From NCBI RefSeq assembly GCF_021606685.1, contig NZ_WKCB01000001.1:1-64000 (forward strand): a stretch of 64,000 nucleotides of DNA, in the 5' to 3' direction. Numbering within the stretch: the stretch's first letter is position 1; the number at the start of each line of letters is the position of its first letter. This DNA is from Pseudomonas syringae. GTDB lineage: Bacteria > Pseudomonadota > Gammaproteobacteria > Pseudomonadales > Pseudomonadaceae. The notes under the pieces are model-generated. The model was not told the origin of the DNA. It searched no databases and saw nothing but the letters and a program-made list of their open reading frames with translations. Below are positions 52,329 to 61,346 of the stretch, one piece after another. Both the position numbers and the translations under genes were made by a program.

Positions 52329-52424
52329 GGCTGTCGTAAACCATGCCATGGCTGACGCCAAGTCATGGCCCCTTGGGCTTCCATCCTCGCGCCTCCGGCC
52401 TTACAGGCCTGCGCGCTCCGCTTG
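52329..52424 (+). repeat. Dispersed intergenic repeat, copy 2
   Basis: Same three blocks and orientation as copies 1 and 3, with an inserted CTTACAGG-type segment before the final block. It separates the XRE gene from the hypothetical gene at 52532. Confidence 0.75.
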
Positions 52425-52531
52425 TTCTGGTTATTTCCATCGACGGAAGAAACTAGGTATACCTCAGCCCTGAGCAGTGGAGTGCAGTCATCCTGTCTGT
52501 CCATATTTCTGTTGGAAGGTGCAGTCGCGGG

Positions 52532-52957
52532 GTGGACAATACGGGCTGGTCACTTGCTAGGTGGCAATTGAGTAAGGAAGGGCCACTAGCTGTCTATTGC
52601 GTTCAGGCGGACACGATTTATGTAGAGGGGCGCCCCGTGTCACTTGACCAGTCGGAGGCTGTTACCGAGCTACTGGACGAACTTGAGCAGGCTTTAGGTC
52701 ATCTTAAGGCCACCACCAACGCTAACAAGCTAATTGAGTCACAACGCTTGAGCCATGAGGCCGACGAGTTAGCTCGTCGAGTGAACACTGCCTGGCTGAC
52801 TTTGCGTTCGGAAATTGGTGAGTCTCAGAAGTTGCTTAATGCGCTTCACGGACTCAGCTTGCTCACCGGCGAACGAAGGGAAGCTAAGCTCGAAGAGCTT
52901 AAATTCAAGCATGCAGGCACCCAGATAGAGGGATTGCTGTCGAGGCTTCTTGATTGA
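52532..52957 (+). CDS. Hypothetical coiled-coil protein
   Basis: 141 residues, GTG start. Residues about 40-110 are rich in Glu, Leu and Ala with a helical, coiled-coil look (VTELLDELEQALGHL). No membrane segment, no recognised family. It lies 68 bases before the histidine-phosphatase gene on the same strand and may be co-transcribed. Confidence 0.55.
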   Translation: MDNTGWSLARWQLSKEGPLAVYCVQADTIYVEGRPVSLDQSEAVTELLDELEQALGHLKATTNANKLIESQRLSHEADELARRVNTAWLTLRSEIGESQKLLNALHGLSLLTGERREAKLEELKFKHAGTQIEGLLSRLLD

Positions 52958-53025
52958 AGGTTGAGTACCAGTAACCTTGGGGATCGAAGAGAAATGATGG
53001 CCGAATCTGTGCGAGTAGTTCGTAA

Positions 53026-54177
53026 ATGAAGCATGTGAGACTAATACGACATGGAGAAAGCGCTGCGAACGCGGGCGAAGCCACTTTAGATCATGCGACC
53101 ATTACTCTGACCCCGAGAGGAGTTGAGCAAGCGCAGCTGGTGGCATTGTCGTTCAACCATGCTCCGGCTCTGATCGTTGCCTCGCCTTTCACCCGAGCGC
53201 ACTCAACCGCTATGGCGACCGCAGCGGTGTTTCCTCATATCCCTTTTGAAACTTGGCCCATCCAAGAATTCACTTACCTTGAACCCGCGCGGTGCACTGG
53301 CACAACCGTCGCTGATCGGCGCGAATGGGTGGAGGCGTATTGGGCCAAAGCAGATCCTGGTTTCACGGATGGTCAAGGCGCTGAGTCATTTCTAGATTTC
53401 ATAGCTAGAGCTCAGTCTTTCTTGGAGTGTCTTGCAGAGCACCCCGCCCAAAACATCGCTGCGTACTCTCACGGCCAGTTCATTAACGCTGTTGCCTGGC
53501 TGATTGAGCGCAAGACGCTCGGCATTGATGCCGGAGCTATGGTGGACTGGCGTGAGTATGAAATCGCGAACCACGTGCCCAATTGTGGTGAACGGCTGCT
53601 TTCGAAAGATACCGACGAAGCCGATTGGAAAGTAAGCCGGTCAGCCACTAGGGAGCCACAAATGGACTCCACTTGGCGCGTGCCGGGCAGAGCTTATCAA
53701 GTCACTCGAGATCCCGAACGTCTGCTCATTGAGGAGCGCGCCGAAACTCTCGCAGCAGCAGGCTACCCTCCGCCAGACGATGATCCGGCTATGTACGCTG
53801 AGCAAAGGCTGAAAGAGGCCAGAACCGCAGCTCGTTCATCCCAAGTAGGTAGCGTTAGCGGAAACACTACGGCGGAGATCTCAGCGAGAAAGGTATGCCA
53901 ATTATTGCGAGAGGTCATCTTCGAGCGACGGTCGATGACCAGGGTCAGTCAGCCGTCTTGGGATGAGATTTATGCGGGCCATTTCGTGGTGAGCGTCGAG
54001 GGTTGGCGGATATCGATCTACAACGAATGTGACACGCTCGACTACTGCGAAGAGTGCATCAGCTCTGATGGGCGACGCTGGTCGTTTGACTCTGGAGATC
54101 GCTTTGGTACTGACCCAATAGCGTTGCTCAGCACTTGGGAACATCAGACGCTTGAGCGTCTCCTGAAAGCGCTCTAG
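53026..54177 (+). CDS. Histidine phosphatase with an extra C-terminal domain
   Basis: 383 residues. Residues 1-190 are a phosphoglycerate-mutase-like histidine phosphatase: the catalytic RHGE sits at 8-11, ASPFTRAHSTA follows near 46-56, and the second histidine is in AYSHGQF near 147. Such enzymes hydrolyse phosphate esters on sugars or proteins. Residues about 282-383 (ARKVCQLLREVIFERRS ... WRISIYNECDTLDYCEEC ... STWEHQTLERLLKAL) resemble a small stand-alone Pseudomonas domain of unknown function (DUF7693-like). The linker around 190-280 is low in structure. The fusion is unusual; substrate unknown. Confidence 0.75.
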   Translation: MKHVRLIRHGESAANAGEATLDHATITLTPRGVEQAQLVALSFNHAPALIVASPFTRAHSTAMATAAVFPHIPFETWPIQEFTYLEPARCTGTTVADRREWVEAYWAKADPGFTDGQGAESFLDFIARAQSFLECLAEHPAQNIAAYSHGQFINAVAWLIERKTLGIDAGAMVDWREYEIANHVPNCGERLLSKDTDEADWKVSRSATREPQMDSTWRVPGRAYQVTRDPERLLIEERAETLAAAGYPPPDDDPAMYAEQRLKEARTAARSSQVGSVSGNTTAEISARKVCQLLREVIFERRSMTRVSQPSWDEIYAGHFVVSVEGWRISIYNECDTLDYCEECISSDGRRWSFDSGDRFGTDPIALLSTWEHQTLERLLKAL

Positions 54178-54209
54178 GGAGCCAAGTTCGAACGGGCCTC
54201 TACGAGGAC

Positions 54210-54287
54210 GGCTGTCGTAAACCAAGCATCGATGTTGCCGAGTCCTGGCCATGTGGGCTTCAATCCTCCCGCCTGCGTGCTCCGCTT
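54210..54287 (+). repeat. Dispersed intergenic repeat, copy 3
   Basis: Third copy, same orientation, 33 bases after the histidine-phosphatase stop. It carries GGCTGTCGTAAACCA, GGGCTTCAATCC and GCCTGCGTGCTCCGCTTG. The rest of 54288-54482 holds no gene I can support. Confidence 0.75.
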
Positions 54288-54482
54288 GCTACTGACCCCA
54301 AGTCACCCTTCCAAGAGATTTGTGGCCCAATAGCCTCGTCGTAATTTGGACGTGCTGCTTGGATGGAAGTGAATTGTGCATACCTGCCCTCGTACCCCCG
54401 CAGCCCGCTGATGGACAGTTCTAGGGGACGGAGGCGATAAAAGTTAAATGGAGCACCCCTGTCGAAACGTCCTTTTCCTTAC

Positions 54483-54731
54483 TCAGCGGCGAAAGAGACG
54501 GTCTAGAACCAGCAGAGCAATTGCACCAATCGCGATTGCAGCAACTGGTTTCTCTTTAACGAACGTGGATACGCTGTCCAGGGCATCGCCATAGGTTTGA
54601 GTCAGCTGACCGGCAGCTTGGCGTCCCGCACCTTCGGCTTCCAGCTTCGAATCACCAAGCAGTTTTCCGACTGCGCTTTGGGCTTTACCGGCAACCTTTT
54701 CTACAACGCCTTCTACCTGCTCACTTCTCAT
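54483..54731 (-). CDS. CsbD-like stress protein with C-terminal membrane anchor
   Basis: 82 residues. The first 35 resemble CsbD (VEKVAGKAQSAVGKLLGDSK), and a hydrophobic helix near the C-terminus (AAIAIGAIALLVLDRLF) suggests membrane attachment, as in DUF883/YqjD-like ribosome-associated proteins. CsbD proteins are induced by general stress; their role is not settled. A damaged paralogue occurs at 62079. Neighbour of a second csbD gene on the same strand. Confidence 0.82.
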   Translation of the reverse strand: MRSEQVEGVVEKVAGKAQSAVGKLLGDSKLEAEGAGRQAAGQLTQTYGDALDSVSTFVKEKPVAAIAIGAIALLVLDRLFRR

Positions 54732-54780
54732 GATTGATTAAACCTTCGTATAAGTTGGAAGCTCAGAATGAGTGAACTGC

Positions 54781-54804
54781 GATGGCTACCATCCGATAGC
54801 CATC
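54781..54804. other. Hairpin between the two csbD-like genes
   Basis: GATGGCTA / TAGCCATC, an 8-base-pair stem with an 8-base loop, lies downstream of the 54832 gene. No T-run follows on either strand, so it may be an mRNA processing or stability structure rather than a terminator. Confidence 0.45.
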
Positions 54805-54831
54805 CCAGCGAAACGGTGTTACCGCCTAGAA

Positions 54832-55011
54832 CTACTTTTTGTCTACGGCGTCTTTGACCTTGCCAGCCACTTGCTGTGCTTCACCTTTCTTTTCTTGGAT
54901 GGCACCTTCGACCTGTAGCTTCTCATTGCCTGTGACTTTGCCGACACCTTGCTTCACGTTACCGATAGCTTCGTTGGCCAGGCCTTTGATTTTGTCTGAA
55001 GTACCACTCAT
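54832..55011 (-). CDS. CsbD family general-stress protein
   Basis: 59 residues from MSGTSDKIKG; the upstream in-frame extension is unlikely to be coding. Typical CsbD composition: soluble, Lys/Glu/Gly-rich, with KGLANEAIGNVKQGVGKVTG and QEKKGEAQQVAGKVKDA repeats. Probably a hydrophilic stress protein. Two csbD-type genes in tandem suggest a shared stress-induced unit. Confidence 0.88.
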   Translation of the reverse strand: MSGTSDKIKGLANEAIGNVKQGVGKVTGNEKLQVEGAIQEKKGEAQQVAGKVKDAVDKK

Positions 55012-55194
55012 GGCTGTCTCCCGGTTAGGAATAGGTGTCCTATCTGGACAGAAAAATTGACTGGCGACTGCGACCGGGAGTTCCACGGTTGACGACTACC
55101 ACTCGTCGCCGGCCCTTCGAGTGCTATCTGGAAACAGATACATCGCTGTTCGGATGGAGAAACAATTTCTTGCTGTCCAAGCTATCAAAACAGC

Positions 55195-56544
55195 ATGATC
55201 GCCCTACTGCCCTCAGCGATGCATAATCAGATGCCCCACATTCCTGCCCCCTTTCCTCCGAACGAGGATGAAAGAGCCCTGTCGCTAGAGCATCTCGGGG
55301 TGCTGGACTCAGCTCCGGAGAAAGAATTCGACGATATCGTCGTGCTCGCGAGCACCTTGTGTGAAGTACCGGTCGCGCTGGTTTCTCTGGTGGATAGAGA
55401 ACGTCAGTGGTTCAAGGCGTGCGTCGGGCTGGACGTGAGGGAGACGCATCGGGATCTGGCGTTTTGCGCGCACGCGATCCTGGCTCCCGCCGATGTGTTG
55501 ACTGTCGAAGATGCCAGACTCGACCCGCGCTTTGAACACAGCGCGCTGGTGCTTGGCCCGCCCTACATTCGCTTTTACGCGGGAGCTCCTATCATTGACG
55601 ATACGGGGCACGCTCTGGGTACGGTGTGCGTGATTGATACCAAGCCGCGAACCCTGACAGCACCACAGCGCACGGCATTGTTGGCATTGGCGAGACAGAC
55701 CGCTTCGTTGTTGCAATTGCGCCTGCTCAGACATCAAATAGAGCGTCGAGCAGAAATGCTTGAACAAGAACTGGCTCAGGCGAATGCACTTAATCAAGTG
55801 GCCGAAGAGTCACTGCGTCACGCCAAGCGTATCTCCTCCTTGGGAATGGTCACGGCCAGTATTGCGCACGACTTCAACAATATTCTTCAAGCGCTAAGCG
55901 CAAGTTTGCAGATGATCCGCTTGCGCGCCAGACGACCAAAAGCCGTCGAGCAATTTAGTGATACCGGATTGCAGGCGGTCGAACAGGGACGGCAGTTGGT
56001 CAATCATCTGCTTTCTTGTGTTCGACTCGACAGCCCAAATTTGGTGTGCGTTGACGTTAATGCTCGACTTGATGCAATGCGCGATGTGTTGTCTCGCACC
56101 GCGACCGAAAGTGTTGAGCTGACTTTCGACCTGTCAGCCCCCGACACCGCAGTGATGTGTGAAGAAGCCCAGTTGAATGCAGCTGTCTTGAACCTTCTCA
56201 CAAATGCCAGGGATGCGCTCGGGCCAGCAGGAAGTATCTGCATTTCAACGCGACTGATGCGGGTTGATGATGACGTAACACTGGCTGGAGGCAATTACGT
56301 CGTGCTCAGCGTCACTGATACCGGGCCAGGTATACCAGATGACCTGGCGGCTAAAATTTTTGATCCTTTTTTCACCACAAAGGAAAGAGGAAAAGGTACG
56401 GGCTTGGGCTTATCGCAAGTCCGTAAGTTCGCAGAGAACGCTGGGGGCACGGTCATGGTGGATAATGCACCCGACAAGGGAACAGTCGTATCTTTGTACT
56501 TGAAATCATTGGGTCGAATCGACTTTGCGATTATTCCCACATAA
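55195..56544 (+). CDS. GAF-domain sensor histidine kinase
   Basis: 449 residues. GAF domain about 30-175 (ALVSLVDRERQWFKACVGLD, HAILAPADVLTVEDARLDPR), coiled linker about 180-215, then a HisKA dimerisation domain with H-box SIAHDFNNILQAL (histidine near residue 223) and a HATPase domain with N-box LNLLTNARDAL, G1 DTGPGIP and FFTTKERGKGTGLGLS. No transmembrane helix, so it is a cytoplasmic sensor. It is an orphan: no response regulator is adjacent. Later in-frame ATGs at 55219 and 55231 are alternative starts. Confidence 0.88.
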   Translation: MIALLPSAMHNQMPHIPAPFPPNEDERALSLEHLGVLDSAPEKEFDDIVVLASTLCEVPVALVSLVDRERQWFKACVGLDVRETHRDLAFCAHAILAPADVLTVEDARLDPRFEHSALVLGPPYIRFYAGAPIIDDTGHALGTVCVIDTKPRTLTAPQRTALLALARQTASLLQLRLLRHQIERRAEMLEQELAQANALNQVAEESLRHAKRISSLGMVTASIAHDFNNILQALSASLQMIRLRARRPKAVEQFSDTGLQAVEQGRQLVNHLLSCVRLDSPNLVCVDVNARLDAMRDVLSRTATESVELTFDLSAPDTAVMCEEAQLNAAVLNLLTNARDALGPAGSICISTRLMRVDDDVTLAGGNYVVLSVTDTGPGIPDDLAAKIFDPFFTTKERGKGTGLGLSQVRKFAENAGGTVMVDNAPDKGTVVSLYLKSLGRIDFAIIPT

Positions 56545-56757
56545 TCATCGTGGCTTAAGTAACCTTCTTGACATGATTTGCCTGTATGCCGGCCTGATAC
56601 GCTGTTGTTCCGTAAGTGTATGGCCAATACAGGTTGTGCGACCAACGGGCTGATCCGTAGATGTTAGAATCAGTGGCAAGTCTGACCTAACGCGGGCGCG
56701 CATTGGGCGTTTTGGGACGTCAACCTTGGATAACCAGACGGGCCGGAAGGTGCAGTA

Positions 56758-57486
56758 ATGTTTCTTAGTCTTGAAGTTCGCAGCTATGAGAGGGAAGACC
56801 GTCACCACCACCACGAGCATGCTCAATTGGTACTGCCGATTCGTGGCGAAATGGAAATTGACGTAAACGGTCGCGGCGGCTGCATTGATCAGTCATTGGC
56901 AGCGCTTGTGACACCTGGCTCGATCCATTCGCAGCAGACTAACCTTGATAGCCGTTTTTTAGTTTTGGACTGTGCGCCGACGATTATGGAAACGCTCCAG
57001 ATCGAGCGTCTTGCTCAGAAAATATATGTGCCCATTTCCCCCGCTACTCGTCGGCTTATAGAGTTCGCTGAGCTAATCGGCAATGCACAATTGTCCATCG
57101 CGGCCTCCCAATTGGGGCCTCTGCTTTTATCGTCTCTAAATCCGGATATCTCCCGCTTTCCAGACCCCATGAAGCAGTTGATCGCACGTATTCAGGCGGA
57201 TCCTGGAGCGAACTGGAGCAATGAAAGCATGGCTCAAGTAGCAAAAATGAGCATGAGTCAGATGCACCAACGTTTCCGGCTAATGTTCGAGATGAGTCCT
57301 CAAGTTTGGTTGACTGATTTACGCCTGCAAGAAGCTCAACGATGGTTGCGTGGAACCTCATTGACCATATCCGAGATTGCCTTGCGTGCCGGCTTTAGCG
57401 ACCAGGCATCGCTGACCCGTGCCATGCAGCGCGTGAGGGCCACGACCCCGGCGGTTTATCGTAAAACGCAAAAACAGTCTGGGTAA
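56758..57486 (+). CDS. AraC-family transcriptional regulator
   Basis: 242 residues. N-terminal cupin sensor (about 5-85; HHHHEHAQLVLPIRGEMEI), C-terminal double helix-turn-helix (about 145-240; MSMSQMHQRFRLMFEMSPQ, LTISEIALRAGFSDQASLTR). It lies 79 bases upstream of the EamA transporter on the same strand and probably controls it. The ligand is unknown. Confidence 0.88.
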   Translation: MFLSLEVRSYEREDRHHHHEHAQLVLPIRGEMEIDVNGRGGCIDQSLAALVTPGSIHSQQTNLDSRFLVLDCAPTIMETLQIERLAQKIYVPISPATRRLIEFAELIGNAQLSIAASQLGPLLLSSLNPDISRFPDPMKQLIARIQADPGANWSNESMAQVAKMSMSQMHQRFRLMFEMSPQVWLTDLRLQEAQRWLRGTSLTISEIALRAGFSDQASLTRAMQRVRATTPAVYRKTQKQSG

Positions 57487-57565
57487 AAAATCCCGCAGTT
57501 ACCGACAATACTCCCCGAATCAGTTGCTCCAGACTTTACCCATAACGCTTTGGAGCGGGGATGAA

Positions 57566-58510
57566 ATGCTTGCTGATCGATTACTGCTAAAGGGCATTGT
57601 CTACGGAGTTTGCGCGGGCCTGTGTTGGGGAGTGATCTTCCTCGGCCCCCAGCTCACCCCGGGGCTGAGCGGCCTGCAATTCGCCGTTCTGAGATTTCTC
57701 TGCTACGGCGCGATTTCGGTGGCCTTGCTTATGCCCCGCTGGAGGCGCGTTTGCGCCAATCTCACTACCGCCGACTGGAAGTCACTCTTCTGGCTTAGCC
57801 TGATTGGGAACCTCATTTACTACACGCTAGTGGGCACCGGTGTGCAGTTGGTTGGCATTGCCACAACGTCTCTGATCGTCGGACTCATTCCGGTGTTCGT
57901 CACGCTGGCAGGTCGTCATGACGTCAACGCAATTTCTTTGCGCAAGCTCACTCCCTCGCTGTTCTGCGCTGTGGGCGGGGTCGTACTCATCAGCTGGCAC
58001 GCACTGATCAACGGCGACAAGCCAGATATACTGACAAACGTGGCCGGAATTCTATGCGCAGCGGGCGCGTTAGTGACATGGAGTTGGTTCGCAGTGAGCA
58101 ACGCTCGGCGGCTGGCTCAGGTAACCAGCGTTTCCGCCCATGACTGGGCACTGCTGACAGGGGTCATGACTGGCGCTCAGTCACTGCTTTTGGCGGTACC
58201 TGTCCTGGGCTGGCAGGTCGGAACGCATGACAACTCCGAATGGCTACACTTTGTCATGGTAGCCGGTGGCGTAGCGTTTTTATCTTCGGTTGTGGGTAAT
58301 GCGTGCTGGAATCAGGCGAGCCGACTTCTACCACTGGCACTAAGCGGACAAGTGCTCGTGATTGAGACGTTAGCGGCGCTGGTTTTTGGATTTCTATGGG
58401 AGCATCGGCTGCCCGACTTACATGAAATTGCGGCGATTGCACTTCTGGTCACCGGTGTCTTGTGGTGTCTGAATTGTCATCGTACTCCCCGTCACTCTCC
58501 GGCTGTTTAA
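57566..58510 (+). CDS. EamA (DMT) family transporter
   Basis: 314 residues from MLADRLLLKG, chosen because GGAGCGGGG sits 5 bases upstream. Ten hydrophobic helices in two EamA halves (KGIVYGVCAGLCWGVIFLG first; LLVTGVLWCLN last). DMT transporters move small metabolites, often outward. Follows the AraC gene and likely its target. Confidence 0.85.
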   Translation: MLADRLLLKGIVYGVCAGLCWGVIFLGPQLTPGLSGLQFAVLRFLCYGAISVALLMPRWRRVCANLTTADWKSLFWLSLIGNLIYYTLVGTGVQLVGIATTSLIVGLIPVFVTLAGRHDVNAISLRKLTPSLFCAVGGVVLISWHALINGDKPDILTNVAGILCAAGALVTWSWFAVSNARRLAQVTSVSAHDWALLTGVMTGAQSLLLAVPVLGWQVGTHDNSEWLHFVMVAGGVAFLSSVVGNACWNQASRLLPLALSGQVLVIETLAALVFGFLWEHRLPDLHEIAAIALLVTGVLWCLNCHRTPRHSPAV

Positions 58511-58572
58511 CTCGTACAGAGATGCTATAGCGACAGGAATACTGACTACCCCTACCAGTTGTGATTAATTGG

Positions 58573-59040
58573 TCACCCACTATGCGGTAGCAACTGATCG
58601 ATCTCACTCGCCCGGTGCGTCGGTAGGCGCGTGAGAACATCCTTCAGATACGCATATGGATCATAACCATTCAGCCGCGCAGACGGGATCAAGGTCATGA
58701 TTGCCGCCGCCCGTTTGCCGCTGCGCAGTGATCCAGCGAAGAGCCAGTTTTCGCGCCCAAGAGCCCATGGCCTGATTTGGTTTTCGGCCCAATGGTTGTC
58801 AATGGGTACTGCCCCGTCATCGATGTAGCGTGATAGCGCTGCCCAGCGTTTCAGGCTGTAATCGAGTGCTCTGCTGATGGCTGAGCCTTCGGGCACCAGA
58901 TCGCGCTGGGCGCTCATCCAGGCATGGAGCATGTTCATCACCCGTACAGCTTTTTCTTGTCGTATTCGACGCCTTAAATCCGGCTCCAGATCGCGGACTT
59001 CGCTTTCGATTTCGTACAGAAACTGGATATAACGCAGGGC
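58573..59040 (-). pseudogene. IS66-family transposase remnant (C-terminal part)
   Basis: An open frame of about 155 residues reads as the C-terminal end of an IS66 transposase: LRYIQFLYEIE, RRRIRQEKAVRVMNMLHAW, AENQIRPWALGRENWLFAGS, KRAAAIMTLIPSARLNG, DVLTRLPTHRASEIDQLLP. An in-frame stop at about 59039 ends it at the 5' side and no N-terminal part follows; 59041-59195 holds no gene I can support. Not expected to be active. Confidence 0.87.
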
Positions 59041-59195
59041 TTACTCGGAAGATGGATAGGTCGCAGAGCACATCCGCGAGCATTACCCAGGCGTGACCGT
59101 CCCACTTGGCGTCCACAAACTCTCCCTCGTAGGTTGCCCCTGGAATGTTCCCCTGCATTCGAAAGCATACTGGCCGTTAATCAGCAGGTCACGGG

Positions 59196-60134
59196 TCATG
59201 CAGAGTGAATGCCTTCCGCAGAATGCTGCTCCCATGGTGGGCATGGTGACCAAGCCTCCACGAGCTTATCGATGAAGAGTCGAATTTTTGGAGAGAGGTG
59301 CCGCTTGCTAGGGTAGATCACCCGAATAGGCTCTGCGGCCTCTGCATACCCAGCGAGCAATTGAACAAGCTTGCCGCTCCTCAAATCGTCGTTCACCACG
59401 TAGGAAGGAAGAGTCGCGATGCCCAGGCCAGCTACAGCTGACTGGTGTAATGACTCAGCACTGTCCATCTGTAGTCTTCCACCATGAGTAACGGGCACAT
59501 ATCGCCCGTTTACTCGGAAATTCCAAGGAAGCAGTCTGCCGCCGCTCACAAAATGCAGGCACTGGTGCTCGGATAAATCCTCAGGCGTTCTAGGCTCAGC
59601 ATGTTCAGCCAAATACTTGGGTGAAACGCAGGTAATCATTTGTTGGTAGGCCACAGTGCGCGTTAGCAACCGAGAATCTTCCTTCGGTGGCCCGATGCGC
59701 ATGGCCAAATCAAATCCCTCATCGATCAGATCGACCAGCCTGTCAGAGAAGGTGATATCAACGCTCAGGGAGGGCCAATCCTTGAGACAGCACTCAATGT
59801 GCTGAAGGACATGAAGTCTGCCCAACGCAACAGGCAAACTCATCCGCAGTCGCCCACTGGGTGTCGAACGACGAAACGCAAGAGCATCCTCCACGTCATC
59901 CAGATCCTGAAGAACGCCCACACAGCGCTCATAAAGAACCTGGCCGTCATCGGTCATGCTCAAGCTACGCGTAGTGCGATTCAGTAGACGTACCTGTAAA
60001 CGAGCCTCAAGCCTGACTATCGACTTCCCCACCGCAGAGCGCGTGAGGCCAAGTTGCTTTGCCGCCGCAGTGAAGCTTCCCGCGTTTACCGAGCTTACAA
60101 ACGCGGCGATATCATTCAGATTATGGAGTTCCAT
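59196..60134 (-). CDS. LysR-family transcriptional regulator
   Basis: 312 residues. Winged helix-turn-helix at about 1-65 (FTAAAKQLGLTRSAVGKSIVRLEARLQVRLLNRTTRS in two parts) and a LysR substrate domain after about residue 90 (PLALPVALGRLHVLQ-like region, DLAMRIGPPKEDSRLL). Divergent from an alpha/beta hydrolase gene with a 121-base gap that holds a perfect dyad, the usual LysR layout. Confidence 0.9.
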   Translation of the reverse strand: MELHNLNDIAAFVSSVNAGSFTAAAKQLGLTRSAVGKSIVRLEARLQVRLLNRTTRSLSMTDDGQVLYERCVGVLQDLDDVEDALAFRRSTPSGRLRMSLPVALGRLHVLQHIECCLKDWPSLSVDITFSDRLVDLIDEGFDLAMRIGPPKEDSRLLTRTVAYQQMITCVSPKYLAEHAEPRTPEDLSEHQCLHFVSGGRLLPWNFRVNGRYVPVTHGGRLQMDSAESLHQSAVAGLGIATLPSYVVNDDLRSGKLVQLLAGYAEAAEPIRVIYPSKRHLSPKIRLFIDKLVEAWSPCPPWEQHSAEGIHSA

Positions 60135-60178
60135 ACGGCCTCGGTGGTCTCAACGCTCGGGCGGCTTAGCACCTGTTA

Positions 60179-60197
60179 TGGGGAACCCTATTCCCCA
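60179..60197. promoter_or_regulatory. Perfect dyad in the LysR/hydrolase intergenic region
   Basis: TGGGGAA-CCCTA-TTCCCCA: 7-base arms, 5-base spacer, 45 bases from the LysR start and 58 from the hydrolase start. A plausible regulator site. Confidence 0.55.
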
Positions 60198-60255
60198 ATA
60201 GTAAGCATAGTATCTCAATTAGCTAATCAACTCCCAGCGATCAATTGAGGTCATT

Positions 60256-61182
60256 ATGAACACCAAAGTCCAAGCAGCCGTCCAAACCTGGGCCAATAGC
60301 CTTAGCGATCTGGTACCCGTTCTTAAGGGAATCGATACCACCACAAAAATGAGCGACATCCGCGACTCTTACGCAAAAATGCTCGCGCAAAATCCAGCGC
60401 CAGCTGGCGTTAAATTCGAAGCAGTCGACATGGGTGGCGTACCCGGCACACTGGTTACTCCGGACGAGATCAAAACCGACGCGGTCGTGATGTACATCCA
60501 CGGCGGCGCGTACATTGTAGGACGTCCAGACGGCTACCACGGTATCGGCGGCAACTATGCGAAAATGCTCGGTGCTCGTGTGTACATGCCGGACTACCGC
60601 CTCGCTCCTGAGCACAAGTTTCCAGCATCTATTGACGACACATTGCGCGCTTACGAATGGTTGCTTGAGCAGAAAATCCCGGCTAACAAAATTGCGTTTT
60701 CTGGCGAGTCGGCTGGCGGCGCAATGGTTGTCAGCGTCATGGTCGCGGCTAAATCGAAAGGGCTTCCATTGCCTGCGGTTGGCTCCTCCATCTCACCATG
60801 GGCGAACCTTGAACACACCGGTGCTTCCATGAGCAACCGTGAAGGCCTGGATCCTCTGAACTCCAAGCCTGTCTTGGACATCCTCGCCAGAGCATTCCTA
60901 GGCGACACATTGGCCAATCATCCTCTGGCCTCACCTGTGTTCGCGGACGTCACCGGTCTTCCACCGATCTTGGTGCAGATCGGCGAGAACGAGCTGATGT
61001 TGAGTGATGCAATGCGCCTTGCAACTCACCTGGCTGATAACCGCGTTCGCGTGAACCTGGAAGTATGGCCAGCGATGTTCCACGCCTGGCACTTCTACGC
61101 CACCATGCTGCCTGAAGCTCAGCAGGCTATGGAGAGCTCCGTTCGCTTCATCGAGGCTGGCTTGGCCGACGCTAACCGCTAA
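60256..61182 (+). CDS. Alpha/beta hydrolase (hormone-sensitive-lipase-like)
   Basis: 308 residues. Oxyanion motif YIHGGAYIVGRPDGYHG near 79-95, nucleophile elbow GESAGG near 152-157, acid in GENELMLSD near 243-251, and histidine in FHAWHFY near 275-281, giving an intact Ser-Asp-His set. Family members hydrolyse esters or lactones of short-chain acids; no signal peptide, so cytoplasmic. Probably controlled by the divergent LysR regulator. Confidence 0.88.
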   Translation: MNTKVQAAVQTWANSLSDLVPVLKGIDTTTKMSDIRDSYAKMLAQNPAPAGVKFEAVDMGGVPGTLVTPDEIKTDAVVMYIHGGAYIVGRPDGYHGIGGNYAKMLGARVYMPDYRLAPEHKFPASIDDTLRAYEWLLEQKIPANKIAFSGESAGGAMVVSVMVAAKSKGLPLPAVGSSISPWANLEHTGASMSNREGLDPLNSKPVLDILARAFLGDTLANHPLASPVFADVTGLPPILVQIGENELMLSDAMRLATHLADNRVRVNLEVWPAMFHAWHFYATMLPEAQQAMESSVRFIEAGLADANR

Positions 61183-61196
61183 ACGCAGAACAACCG

Positions 61197-61217
61197 CGAT
61201 AGCTTTCTAGGCTATCG
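61197..61217 (+). terminator. Possible terminator hairpin after the hydrolase gene
   Basis: CGATAGC / GCTATCG with a 7-base loop, 14 bases after the stop. The following bases are not a clean T-run, so it is a weak terminator candidate. Confidence 0.4.
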
Positions 61218-61346
61218 TGGCTCTACCCATATTTTCTAAGGCCATTTGCCCATCCACTGCTAGTAGTCTGACAGCTCGCCTTGTCTAGATACGTATTCAT
61301 TTCTTGTGCTGCGCTATGCTGAGTTTCCCTGAAGGAGGCCACATCA

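Noticed and set aside
50781..54287. Integron attC sites as the explanation of the three dispersed repeats
   Set aside because: No matching core sites (RYYYAAC ... GTTRRRY) and no integrase in the window; listed as a plain repeat family instead.
58817..59158. Open frame of 113 codons overlapping the IS66 remnant
   Set aside because: Its downstream part is an out-of-frame reading of the transposase; no support as a gene.
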